NCBI GenBank assembly: GCA_937872515.1
Contig: CALMSX010000117.1
Coordinates: 1 to 64,000 of the forward strand
DNA from: an uncultured Bacteroidota bacterium
GTDB lineage: Bacteria > Bacteroidota > Bacteroidia > Chitinophagales > Saprospiraceae
Length of the DNA: 64,000 nucleotides
Direction: 5' to 3'
Shown: in pieces, positions 46,407 to 55,183 of the stretch
Layout: every line of letters starts with the position of its first letter
How positions within the stretch are numbered: position 1 is the stretch's first letter
Program-made: the position numbers and the translations under genes
Notes under the pieces: model-generated
Database searches by the model: none
What the model saw: only the letters and a program-made list of their open reading frames with translations
What the model was told of the DNA's origin: nothing

Positions 46407-47318
46407 TTGGTTTGGATCCCCTACATCAAAGGTTTTGAAGCCTACCTCCTCATGGAGAAGTCGCTGTCGAAAAATTCGATTGAGGCCTACCTGCGCGACG
46501 TAGAAAAGCTCGTAGAGTATTTTGGGGTCAAAGGCATTGACCTCATGCCCGAAAAAGTAAAGGGTAGGCAAATAGAAGAGTTTTTATCCTACCTCTCCGA
46601 CCTCGGATTAAGTGAGAAGTCGAGTGCGCGCATGCTGAGTGGCATCAAGGCTTTTTACAAGTACCTCATGATGGAAGATGCCATTAGCGATGACCCCACA
46701 GACGGCATAGCCGGACCCAAGTTAAGCAGGTATCTGCCCGATGTATTGAGCATTGAAGAAGTAGAAGCCATCATTGCAGCCATTGATATGAGTGAGCCTA
46801 CCGGCCCGCGCAACAGGGCCATGTTGGAAACCCTCTATGCCTGCGGACTCAGGGTGAGCGAACTGGTCAACCTCCGCCGTTCTCATTACTTCCCTGACCA
46901 GGGATTTTTAAGGGTAGTTGGCAAAAACAACAAAGAGCGTTTGATTCCCATTGGCAATACCGCCATAAAGCACATTGAAATTTATCTGGATACGGTCAGG
47001 CGACATCTTCCCGCCATTGCCCCCAAAGACGAAGACATTCTTTTCCTCAATCGCAGAGGTTCCAGGCTGAGCCGCGTGATGATTTTTCACATCATCAAGG
47101 ACCTCACCGCCAAAGCCGGCATCCATAAATCGGTTAGCCCCCACACCTTCCGCCACTCCTTTGCCACCCACCTTGTAGAAATGGGTGCCGACCTCCGGGC
47201 TGTTCAGGAAATGCTTGGTCACGAATCCATCCTCACCACCGAAATTTATACCCACGTCAACGCCGAATACCTAAGGCAAACTATTCTTGATTATCATCCG
47301 TTGTCCAGAAAAAAATAG
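46407..47318 (+). CDS. xerD: Tyrosine recombinase XerD
   Basis: 303 residues, usual for XerC/XerD. The N-terminal SAM-like domain has EKSLSKNSIEAYLRDVEKL. The catalytic domain has Arg in YACGLRVSELVNL (near 148), HTFRHSFATH (His and Arg near 245-248), GHESILTTEIYTHV with His near 271, and the nucleophile Tyr near 281. With XerC it resolves chromosome dimers at dif during division. The start is the TTG at 46407; the next ATG (near 46452) would remove conserved residues. XerD is favoured over XerC by overall resemblance, not by proof. A cluster of tandem repeats begins right after the gene. I see no dif site here. Confidence 0.9.
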   Translation: MVWIPYIKGFEAYLLMEKSLSKNSIEAYLRDVEKLVEYFGVKGIDLMPEKVKGRQIEEFLSYLSDLGLSEKSSARMLSGIKAFYKYLMMEDAISDDPTDGIAGPKLSRYLPDVLSIEEVEAIIAAIDMSEPTGPRNRAMLETLYACGLRVSELVNLRRSHYFPDQGFLRVVGKNNKERLIPIGNTAIKHIEIYLDTVRRHLPAIAPKDEDILFLNRRGSRLSRVMIFHIIKDLTAKAGIHKSVSPHTFRHSFATHLVEMGADLRAVQEMLGHESILTTEIYTHVNAEYLRQTILDYHPLSRKK

Positions 47319-47326
47319 ATTCGCTG

Positions 47327-47452
47327 TGAAGGCGGAGGTGTTGGAGGTGTCGGAGGTGTGAGAGGTGTCGGAGGTGTCGGAGGTGTGAGAGGTGTTGGAG
47401 GTGTCGGAGGTGTGAGAGGTGTCGGAGGAGGCAGTGGTGTTGGAGGTATCGA
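47327..47452. repeat. Tandem 9-bp repeat (ggaggtgtc)
   Basis: About 13 copies of ggaggtgtc, ggaggtgtt and agaggtgtg follow the xerD stop by a few bases. A short complementary version lies at 2370-2399. There are no spacers and no ORF is conserved through it. Confidence 0.85.
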
Positions 47453-47454
47453 GC

Positions 47455-47997
47455 AATTCGTTGTTTGATAATTGATCAATTCGTAATTAACTCAATCGTA
47501 ATTGATAAATTTGTAATAGAAAAAGAGTAATTCGTAATTGAAACGGAGGTAACGGAGCATTCGGCAACCGGGAATCCTATGTGTTGTTGCTAAATTGAGG
47601 TTGTGCCTTTTTTTTAATTTACTTATGTACGGATATACCGATGTTTTGATTTTGTGTCTTGATAGGAAGGATGGCTAATTACATAAAAATCTACACAGAG
47701 AGAGCTAAATCCGCACACTAAATTACTCTTGAGGGAATATGCTTTCAGAACCTGTAATTGAAAAATAACCGTAAAGGGTAATTCAAAAATTCGCAATTGA
47801 TAAACCTCGTAATTCGTAATTGAAAAATTCGCAATTGAAAAAGAACGTAATTCGTAATTTATAAATTCGTAATTGAAAATACCGTAACTTCGTAATCAAA
47901 ATCCTCGTAATTTCGACATTCGTAATTTCGACATTCGTAATTTCGACATTCGTAATTTCGACATTCGTAATTCGTAATTGATAAATTCGTAATTGAC
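47455..47997. repeat. AT-rich repeat cluster (attcgtaatt family), second copy
   Basis: Two blocks (about 47455-47540 and 47761-47997) of attcgtaatt, gaaaaattcgcaattg and related words. Inside, gtaatttcgacattc (15 bp) is repeated exactly four times at about 47908-47967. It ends at the start codon of the small membrane protein. It is the same word family as at 15296-15482. Confidence 0.85.
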
Positions 47998-48198
47998 ATG
48001 AAAAACTGGGTAATCCGCGGGCTCTTCTATGGTACATGCATGTTAATAGGCACCTGCCTCATTAATCCATTGTTTTTTGAAGAAGAATTGAGCTGGTCTC
48101 GAATTTGGATCAGGGCTTTGATCTTGTACCCGGTAGGGTTAGCTATGTTTTATGGCTTTGAAGTATTCACCAATAAAAAGCAAAAGAGCTGGAATTAA
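47998..48198 (+). CDS. Small two-helix membrane protein
   Basis: 66 residues. Two hydrophobic segments (about 5-25 and 38-58) are separated by a short acidic loop, with a Lys-rich end TNKKQKSWN, suggesting both ends in the cytoplasm. The family cannot be named, though small proteins of this form are common in Bacteroidota. Its ATG follows the repeat cluster directly and its stop overlaps that of the convergent DUF2202 gene by four bases, so it is tightly packed and likely real. The function is unknown. Confidence 0.6.
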   Translation: MKNWVIRGLFYGTCMLIGTCLINPLFFEEELSWSRIWIRALILYPVGLAMFYGFEVFTNKKQKSWN

Positions 48199-48827
48199 AT
48201 CCTGCCCATTTCTTTTGGGCTATTTACAATTTCCTCCATTTTTTGCTGGCTGATGTATTGTGCCTTGTAATCGCCATCTTTACTGGTGATCTGGCTGTAA
48301 AAAGCCCGCATGTGATTTCTACTGCCTTTGGCCAAGTTTTTATATACGGATAAGATGTCTTCATCGGTGATTTTGGCCATCCATTGGTCGAGGTCGTAGA
48401 GGTCGAGATCTTCTATGGTAGCGCCTACAATAAGGGCATCCATCAGAGATTGACTTCCTTTTTCAACCAGCTGCTTGTACAATGTTACAAAATCGGCATT
48501 GCTGTATTCACCTCTTTGCAAACCGGCAGATGGATCGCTCAAACCTCTGGCTTCCAAAAGATTTAAAACGGCATCGGTGTGTCGTAACTCACTGGCAGAG
48601 ATGTTGTCGAAGATGGGCATGCCCCATTTTTCATAGAGGGTAACATAAACATCATGGGCCAGTTTTTCTTCTTCGCGCATCAATAGCAAAGAATTTTTGG
48701 TGTCATTGGTTAATATTGGACCTATCCCGGTTTCATTGACTACCTCTTTGTTGCAGGCAAATAATGAAGAGGTGGTGATCAGCAGCAGGCTTACATAATA
48801 AATGATTTTCATGGTTGTATTTTTCAT
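48195..48827 (-). CDS. DUF2202 (ferritin-like) lipoprotein
   Basis: 210 residues. A lipoprotein signal ends TTSSLFAC near residue 25. A four-helix ferritin-like domain follows, with the DUF2202 motifs LLLMREEEKLAHDVYVTLYE, NISASELRHTDAVLNLLE and GSRNHMRAFY. The Glu and His residues in these motifs (EEKLAHD, SELRH) could hold a metal pair, as in ferritin-like oxidases. The biochemical role of the family is not established. A lipid anchor places it in the outer or inner membrane facing the periplasm. A second Met near residue 6 could be the start. Confidence 0.85.
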   Translation of the reverse strand: MKNTTMKIIYYVSLLLITTSSLFACNKEVVNETGIGPILTNDTKNSLLLMREEEKLAHDVYVTLYEKWGMPIFDNISASELRHTDAVLNLLEARGLSDPSAGLQRGEYSNADFVTLYKQLVEKGSQSLMDALIVGATIEDLDLYDLDQWMAKITDEDILSVYKNLAKGSRNHMRAFYSQITSKDGDYKAQYISQQKMEEIVNSPKEMGRI

Positions 48828-48919
48828 GCAAGTTCATCAGGAATAAATAAATCTAGTGTAACAGGAGATACCGCTAATTTTGATACAAATCAGCCTAAAT
48901 CCTGAGTACAAAAAAAGGG

Positions 48920-50104
48920 TTATACTTTTTCAGGGTGCTTAACTTTTTGTGAGTAAAACATTAATCCCAACATCATTACAAAGGCACTTAAAATAATGAC
49001 TTGAATAATGAGCGATTTATTAATGGTTAAAGAAGTGTCAACAGCGGGAATAGATAAGAACAATAAAATGGTGATAAGGCCTCTGGGAGCAATATATAAA
49101 ACCGGAGTAGGGGGAAATCTCATTAGTCTAAGCACTGTAAATCTGACAAGCAGAATAGCAGCTATAATGGCTATTGCCAAAGGCAGGGTATTTAGGTTAA
49201 GTAGTTCCTGCGTGTCAATCAGAAAGCCAAAAAGTATAAAAAACAAGGTTCGTATAAGGAAGGCAGCCTCTGCTGTTAGTTCTTTTAGTTTGTTAACCTC
49301 CGAAATCAAGCTGTCAGGATTGATAAAAGATAAGGGTTTTAAGGTTTTAATCTCATCCACATTCCTTAAAAAGAGCCCAAACAACAGAATAAAGATGAGC
49401 GCTGGTAAATGATATTCCTTGGCGATGGCATAAATTAATATGATCATCAGCATGATAGGGCCAAATTTGATGTGGTGATTGATTTTTCCCAATAGGAAAG
49501 CTAATAGGCCGGTTGCAATAATGGTAATTGCCATCATGGCCAGTAATTGCCCTGAAAAATTTAAAATGGCGGTGCCATCAATGGTTGTGTTCAGTGCGAT
49601 AAAATTAAAAAGTATAACACCGATTATATCTGAAAAACTGCTTTCATAGATAACAAATTCTTTGTTCGACTGCGAAAGATTATGGGCGCTGGGAATTGCA
49701 ATTGCACTGCTAATAATGGCAAGTGGTATGGCATTGGTAAAGGCAGTTTTGAAAGTACTGGTATCCAGGTATTGAACTAGGAAGGCAAGTAAAAAACTTA
49801 AAATAAAAAGAGGAGCAGCAGCTGAAATAAATGATTTTTTTACAAAAGTAAACTGATCTCTGTTAAGTTCAAGTTCTAAAGAACCCTCCAGTACGATGAG
49901 GATAAGACCAATAGTCCCTAAAATGGGTAACACAGGATCCATATCTGGTAAGCTGATGTCAAAAAATATGGCAAGATGTTGAACAGCATAACCGAGTAAT
50001 AAAAGCAAGACAACTGAGGGTATCTTAGTTTTGGATGCACTTATGTCAAAAACATAGGCTATCAATAAGAGTACGCAAAGAGTGATGATAATCTGTGTTG
50101 TCAT
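48920..50104 (-). CDS. Cation/proton antiporter (CPA family)
   Basis: 394 residues with about 11-12 membrane helices filling the whole length and no cytosolic TrkA-like domain, so this is the membrane part only. The ion-binding region contains the acidic pair context SSFSDIIGVILFN, and another helix has IPSVVLLLLLGYAV, as in Na+/H+ or K+/H+ exchangers of the CPA1 group. Such proteins regulate internal pH and salt. Which ion is moved cannot be told. The gene stands alone between the DUF2202 lipoprotein and the SprB-repeat protein, all on the minus strand. Confidence 0.82.
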   Translation of the reverse strand: MTTQIIITLCVLLLIAYVFDISASKTKIPSVVLLLLLGYAVQHLAIFFDISLPDMDPVLPILGTIGLILIVLEGSLELELNRDQFTFVKKSFISAAAPLFILSFLLAFLVQYLDTSTFKTAFTNAIPLAIISSAIAIPSAHNLSQSNKEFVIYESSFSDIIGVILFNFIALNTTIDGTAILNFSGQLLAMMAITIIATGLLAFLLGKINHHIKFGPIMLMIILIYAIAKEYHLPALIFILLFGLFLRNVDEIKTLKPLSFINPDSLISEVNKLKELTAEAAFLIRTLFFILFGFLIDTQELLNLNTLPLAIAIIAAILLVRFTVLRLMRFPPTPVLYIAPRGLITILLFLSIPAVDTSLTINKSLIIQVIILSAFVMMLGLMFYSQKVKHPEKV

Positions 50105-50225
50105 ACTTTAGCTAGGATTTATTTCCAAGTTAAAAGAAAAATAATGAAAAGCAAAATAAACGATCATGTAAGTTTGACTTAACCATTGCCAACCACCTAA
50201 TAATACCGGAATTCTACCTCAATTT

Positions 50226-53200
50226 TTACTTAATTTTTACCCATTTTGAAGTAAACCAGGAACCGGCAACTTGCCAGTTTATAAAATAAACTCCTGCGGG
50301 CAATTGTGATACATCATAATGATATGGGCCAGATGATGCGTTTTCTGATTGAATTTGCAAAACAACACCATTTAGGTCTGTTATGGTGACTTTTTGTAGG
50401 GTTGGATTGGTTTTAAATTTCAACCAAAGGTCATTGATAGTCGGATTTGGAAAAACTGCGTACCAATTGTTTTTTAATGCATCACCAGTACTGCTTATCT
50501 TATCTACCTTCCATTCCTCACTTTCAAAAGTGCAACCATTGGCATCTGTTACAACCAGTTGATAGGAGCCCGGAAGATTGGTGGAAAGCACCGAGTCTCT
50601 GAAATCTGTAGGCTGTTGATCTTTGTACCACAAAAACTGATAGGGAGGTGTTGCTCCTTCAACGATCATGCCAATGTAAGCATTTTCTGTATCGGTAATG
50701 GTGAGTTGGGTGCTATCTGTAACTAACACCCACACCTGCGGTGAGCTAAGGCTAAACTCGAAGGTAAGGGCACAGAGGTGGTCATCGGTGAGGGTCAATT
50801 GATATTGGCCAGCCGACAAGGCGGTTAGCTCACTCTTTTGGCTGCCATCAGACCAAAGATAGGTGTAGGGTGGGGTACCACCTGATGGCAAGACGGCGAT
50901 CTGGCCATCATTTCCGGCCGGACAAAGGATGTTTTGAATATTGGCAGCCAGATCGATGGGATTGGGTTGCTGGATGGCAAATTCGGTTATTGATTCGCAA
51001 CCACCTTCATCGGTGAGGGTGAGCTGATAGGTGCCCGCTGAAAGTTGAGCAACAACAGAGCCCACGCTGCCATCAGACCAAATCATTTGGTAGGGAGGCA
51101 GTCCGCCACTGGGCGTAAGGCTGATCGAAGCATTGGTGTCTCCAAAACATTTGGCATCGTTGATAACAACCTGTTCTGTTGATAAGGCACAAGCAATGTC
51201 ATCACAATTGCGACTGGTAACTTCTGTTGTTGAAACACAGCCATCTGCATCGGTTACTTCCACCAAGAGTGTGGTGCCAGACTTTACAGCCGCGTCAATG
51301 CCAAGGCCGTAGTAGGTGTATGGAGACGTTCCTCCGGTAGCGGAGGGCGATAGGACAACGGCACCATGGCCGGTGCACTCCTGGGTTATGGATAGATTTA
51401 ATTTTTCGTAATCCGGTTTAATATCTTTGATTTCTACACACAACTGGCCTCTAGAGTATCCGGTTTGAGTGCGTTTGGACGCCACTTGCAGATAGTAGAC
51501 GGTATTGGGTTTTAAATGCTCCAGGGTCACATACCCATCACAATAATGCAGTTCACGGTCGCAATAAACCGAAGTCAGATCATTGCAATTGCCAGAATAC
51601 AGGGCCGCTATGTATTCAAAACCGGCATCAATGCGCAGGTACAAGGTGGTAGCCTGGGCTGTTTTAAAACTAAACCATACATCGCTGTCAATGTAAACTT
51701 CACATTTGGGCACTACCCCCGTAAAGGGTCGACCGCTGTTGTTTGTAGAGGTGCAATTGCCATTGATGGCTATGCCATTGGAAGAAGCGCAGGGAAGGGC
51801 CGGAGCTGTTGACTCCTCTACTTTGTCTACCATTACGTAGAGTTGGCCTTCAAGGGTGGAAAAGTAAGAACTGATCTGTACAAAATAAGTTTGACCTGCT
51901 ATCAGTTCGGCATCCAAAAAACTTCCGGCATAAGTGGAAGCTATTTCTGTCAGATCAGTACAACTACCGGAATAAAGTGCGATGGTTTCAGCAAAATCTG
52001 CCACTGTTTTAAACCGATATTCATCCGTAGAATCGGGAACAAAGCTGTACCATACATCGGCCCTTGACCTGAGGTTGACCGTAGGCAGTACTCCTTCGGT
52101 TCCGGCATTGATGTTATCAATGTTTTCGCAATTATTGCCCAGGGTAAGCGGCACCGCAGAAAGACAAAAATCTTCTTGCGGCGAACCCGGAGGATTGGCT
52201 AACCCTACCTGGATACAACCACTGCCTGAAGAAAGTCCAAATTCTGCTTCTTTTCCTGCCACCCTGATAAAATAATTCTGACCGGCTTGCAGCTCACTAA
52301 AAATACGCTCACCTTCAAAACCATATTCATCTCTGTCTATGACAGTTAGTAAGTTGGGACTATCACAAGTGCCGGTAGCCAGTTGCAGTACATCGTTGAA
52401 TCTGCTTTGTGTTTTTATTTCATACTGTCCGGTTGCATCGGGCGTAAACCTGTAGTACAGAAAGCCCTTTGTTTCTGAATTTTGTTGCCATTCATCATCG
52501 GGGAGGGCATAGTCATTGTTGTATTCCAGACAGTTTTGTTGTACAGTAAGGTCAATGGCTTTGGTACAGCGGTCATTGATGTTGCCAAGACCAATTACCT
52601 TTACATTGTCCATGCCCAGCCACCATGCCCAGCCACCATCGTTGTATTCCCAAACCAGTCGCACCCGCTTGCTTTTAAATGCAGACAGTTCAATGGTATC
52701 GGGTAAAAATTCATCTACATTGGGTCCGCCAAAATCTGCCGAATAGGTTTTTACCGGCTTCAAGGTGATACCATCATCCACGTACAGTTGGAAGTATTCG
52801 TTTTTTTCATAAAAGCGAAAAATAAAATCATAGGTGAGGATATAACGTTCGTATACATCTGCATCAAAAAACGGGGTGTAGATGCGGTGTTTGGACAAAG
52901 GGGCATTTTCGCCTAAGATATCATCATTAAAAAACAAAAAACACGTACCGTCAATCGATTTGCCATCTGTGAAGATATCAACCTTCCAGTCGTCAACCCC
53001 GGCTACAATTTCAGTAGACCAACCTTCAGGAAGGGTGCAGTCATTAAAGTTGGATCCCAAAAGGATTTCACCCCCCTGACCGCTGGCTGTTACTGCAATG
53101 TTATCAATGGCAGCCCACCAGCCCCAATTGGCCTTATCGTCATATTCAATTACCAATCGCATGCTATCAGAAGCGATAAAACTGAGGTCGGATTTTACAT

Positions 53201-53645
53201 TGACAAATTCACTGAATTTAGTGCCTGCATAATTCCGGCCTTTGAATTCGCGAATCAGGTGTAGTTTATTTCCATCATCGGCAAAGATTCTAAAAACCTC
53301 TTCTCCGTCTCTGCGGAAATGGGCCTGGGCAGTAAAATCGACATTGGTATATCCATCGGTTTGGAACCAGGCGGAATAAAACCTCAGCACAAAGGGCTCC
53401 GTTTTATCCCCGGTAAGGTCGTCATCAATGAACAACATGCAGGAGCCGTCGATGGTGGAACTATCCGATTTTGGGTTAGTCGGTTTGCCTACCGCCCATC
53501 TTACATTTTGATTGCCTTCTAATGAAACGGTCCATTGATCAGAGAGGGCACAGTCATTAAAATCCTCTTCAAACAGCACCGTTTGGCCCTGGGCGGGATT
53601 GATTATTAAAAGAAGTATGAAACAAAAGTAGATTCTGCCCTGCAT
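50226..53645 (-). CDS. T9SS-exported protein with duplicated MAM-like domains and SprB repeats
   Basis: About 1139 residues from the ATG at 53645. This start gives a normal signal peptide (RIYFCFILLLIINPAQGQ). A start at 53681 would add 12 residues ahead of it. Two beta-sandwich domains in tandem (EDFNDCALSDQW and SNFNDCTLPEGW starts, about 25-190 and 200-370) resemble MAM/choice-of-anchor modules. Several further prepeptidase-type C-terminal-like beta domains follow (about 370-790). Then come SprB-type repeats with GGLPPYQMIWSDGS and GGTPPYTYLWSDGS, and last a T9SS type A tail (about 1060-1139, YAVFPNPTINDLWLKF). SprB repeats occur in gliding adhesins, so a surface adhesive role is plausible but unproven. 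Confidence 0.82.
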   Translation of the reverse strand: MQGRIYFCFILLLIINPAQGQTVLFEEDFNDCALSDQWTVSLEGNQNVRWAVGKPTNPKSDSSTIDGSCMLFIDDDLTGDKTEPFVLRFYSAWFQTDGYTNVDFTAQAHFRRDGEEVFRIFADDGNKLHLIREFKGRNYAGTKFSEFVNVKSDLSFIASDSMRLVIEYDDKANWGWWAAIDNIAVTASGQGGEILLGSNFNDCTLPEGWSTEIVAGVDDWKVDIFTDGKSIDGTCFLFFNDDILGENAPLSKHRIYTPFFDADVYERYILTYDFIFRFYEKNEYFQLYVDDGITLKPVKTYSADFGGPNVDEFLPDTIELSAFKSKRVRLVWEYNDGGWAWWLGMDNVKVIGLGNINDRCTKAIDLTVQQNCLEYNNDYALPDDEWQQNSETKGFLYYRFTPDATGQYEIKTQSRFNDVLQLATGTCDSPNLLTVIDRDEYGFEGERIFSELQAGQNYFIRVAGKEAEFGLSSGSGCIQVGLANPPGSPQEDFCLSAVPLTLGNNCENIDNINAGTEGVLPTVNLRSRADVWYSFVPDSTDEYRFKTVADFAETIALYSGSCTDLTEIASTYAGSFLDAELIAGQTYFVQISSYFSTLEGQLYVMVDKVEESTAPALPCASSNGIAINGNCTSTNNSGRPFTGVVPKCEVYIDSDVWFSFKTAQATTLYLRIDAGFEYIAALYSGNCNDLTSVYCDRELHYCDGYVTLEHLKPNTVYYLQVASKRTQTGYSRGQLCVEIKDIKPDYEKLNLSITQECTGHGAVVLSPSATGGTSPYTYYGLGIDAAVKSGTTLLVEVTDADGCVSTTEVTSRNCDDIACALSTEQVVINDAKCFGDTNASISLTPSGGLPPYQMIWSDGSVGSVVAQLSAGTYQLTLTDEGGCESITEFAIQQPNPIDLAANIQNILCPAGNDGQIAVLPSGGTPPYTYLWSDGSQKSELTALSAGQYQLTLTDDHLCALTFEFSLSSPQVWVLVTDSTQLTITDTENAYIGMIVEGATPPYQFLWYKDQQPTDFRDSVLSTNLPGSYQLVVTDANGCTFESEEWKVDKISSTGDALKNNWYAVFPNPTINDLWLKFKTNPTLQKVTITDLNGVVLQIQSENASSGPYHYDVSQLPAGVYFINWQVAGSWFTSKWVKIK

Positions 53646-53700
53646 GCAACAACATTTATTCTGTAAGGTAAATTTAATCAAGTATTTTGTTTTAATTGCT

Positions 53701-53708
53701 TAATTTTG
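53701..53708 (+). promoter_or_regulatory. Probable -7 box for the DUF1800/DUF1501 unit
   Basis: TAATTTTG matches TAnnTTTG and lies 31 bases upstream of the DUF1800 ATG. No TTTG is found at the normal 19-base distance, so the -33 element is weak or absent. Confidence 0.45.
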
Positions 53709-53739
53709 ATAAATTGCACAAAAAAGAAAAGGTTCTGAT

Positions 53740-55173
53740 ATGGCAAACCTCTCACCCTATGTACCCGGAGTTGATAAGCCGTGGAACAAAGAAAGGGTAA
53801 TTCATTTTTACCGAAGATTGGGCTATGGGCCCAGACCCGAACAACTGGCGCCGGCATTGGCAACTGATGCACTTGTCCTGGTTGAAAGTGCTTTGGATGG
53901 AATAAAAAACAAGGCCCTGCCCGCATCACCTGTTTGGGCCAACTATACGGCTGAGATTTATGATGCCGACCCCGATCTGATAGGTGAACACCGCACCGAA
54001 TTGTTTGATTCCATCTATGATGAAATTTTGAGTGACGGACTTAGGATGAAGCTGGTTATGTTTTGGCACAATCATTTTGTGACTGAGCTGGGTGTGTACG
54101 GTTGTAATAAGTATTTGTGGAATTATTATGCTTTGCTGCACAAACATTGTGTAGGCAATTTTAAGGTATTTGTAGAGGCCATTGGCAAGTGTCCAGCTAT
54201 GTTGGATTACCTCAACGGCAATGACAATGAAGTGGGTAAGCCCAACGAAAACTATGCCCGGGAGCTGATGGAACTTTTTACCATGGGCGAAAACAATGGC
54301 TATACCCAAAACGATGTCGTTGAAGTTGCCAGGGCGCTTACGGGGTATAAATGCAATCCCAACATTTGTGACAACGTAAGTTTTAACAATGCCAAATTCG
54401 ACAAGACCAATAAAATTATTTTTGGGAAGGTTGGTAATTGGGGTTATGATGATGTACATAACCTCATTTTTACTGAGCGAAAAACCCAGGTTTCCAGGTA
54501 TATATGTGGTAAGTTGTACAGGGCTTTTGTCAACAAAGAAATAGATACAGAATTTGTCAATGCCCTGGCAGATTTGTTTGTTTCCTCCAACTGGGAGCTC
54601 TTACCCGTGTTAAAAACGATGTTTAAAAGTGCCCATTTTTTTGACCAGCAAAACATAGCTTCATTGATCAAGAATCCGACAGAGTGTTTTCTGGATCTGG
54701 TGAGGGCTACGGGTGTGGCCAGTGCCAATGTTAAAGACAGGTACAGCACATTCAGGTATGGGGCTGCCAACCTGGGCATGGAAATCTTCAATCCCATCAA
54801 TGTAGCCGGATGGCCGGGTCACCAGGAATGGATCAATGAAAACACCCTTACCCGGAGGTGGAATTATTGCAGGGACATTGTAAATACGATTACCAATGCA
54901 ACCAATCGCGAGGTTTTGCGGAGTTTGGCCTTACAACTGGCTGAAGGCAATAACAATGACCCCGACCTGATTACCAGGGCCCTTACCTTACATTTTTTGG
55001 GACAAGCCCTGGATGAAGAATTGCATGCCAAAGCCTTGTTGTATTTTAAAAGCGATATACCTGCCAATTATTACGATGATGGTTCGTGGAATCTTACATG
55101 GGCAGAAGCACCCTTTCAGGTGGGCAATCTGTTACAGTTTTTGGTCAAATTGCCAGAATTTCAATTATCTTAA
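53740..55173 (+). CDS. DUF1800 family protein
   Basis: 477 residues. Family motifs are RVIHFYRRLGYGPRPEQL at the start, MKLVMFWHNHFVTE, NYARELMELFTMGENNGYTQ and GWPGHQEWINENTL. There is no clear signal peptide. Such proteins are typically encoded beside a DUF1501 protein, as here (10 bases to the next gene), and the pair is widespread in Bacteroidota and Planctomycetes with unknown activity. The pairing and spacing indicate an operon. Its location in the cell is unclear. Confidence 0.88.
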   Translation: MANLSPYVPGVDKPWNKERVIHFYRRLGYGPRPEQLAPALATDALVLVESALDGIKNKALPASPVWANYTAEIYDADPDLIGEHRTELFDSIYDEILSDGLRMKLVMFWHNHFVTELGVYGCNKYLWNYYALLHKHCVGNFKVFVEAIGKCPAMLDYLNGNDNEVGKPNENYARELMELFTMGENNGYTQNDVVEVARALTGYKCNPNICDNVSFNNAKFDKTNKIIFGKVGNWGYDDVHNLIFTERKTQVSRYICGKLYRAFVNKEIDTEFVNALADLFVSSNWELLPVLKTMFKSAHFFDQQNIASLIKNPTECFLDLVRATGVASANVKDRYSTFRYGAANLGMEIFNPINVAGWPGHQEWINENTLTRRWNYCRDIVNTITNATNREVLRSLALQLAEGNNNDPDLITRALTLHFLGQALDEELHAKALLYFKSDIPANYYDDGSWNLTWAEAPFQVGNLLQFLVKLPEFQLS

Positions 55174-55183
55174 GCAGTGAGTC

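Larger units (their letters stand above)
47319..47997. other. Repeat-filled intergenic region after xerD
   Basis: Holds a 9-bp GC-rich tandem repeat, then attcgtaatt-type repeats split by about 230 bases of unique sequence (47531-47760). No protein or RNA gene is recognisable. The minus-strand open frames here (for instance the NVEIT repeats near 47900) are translations of the repeats. Confidence 0.6.

Noticed and set aside
47880..47997. Possible CRISPR array in the 15-bp repeats
   Set aside because: The units are directly adjacent with no unique spacers, are too short, and no cas genes are nearby.
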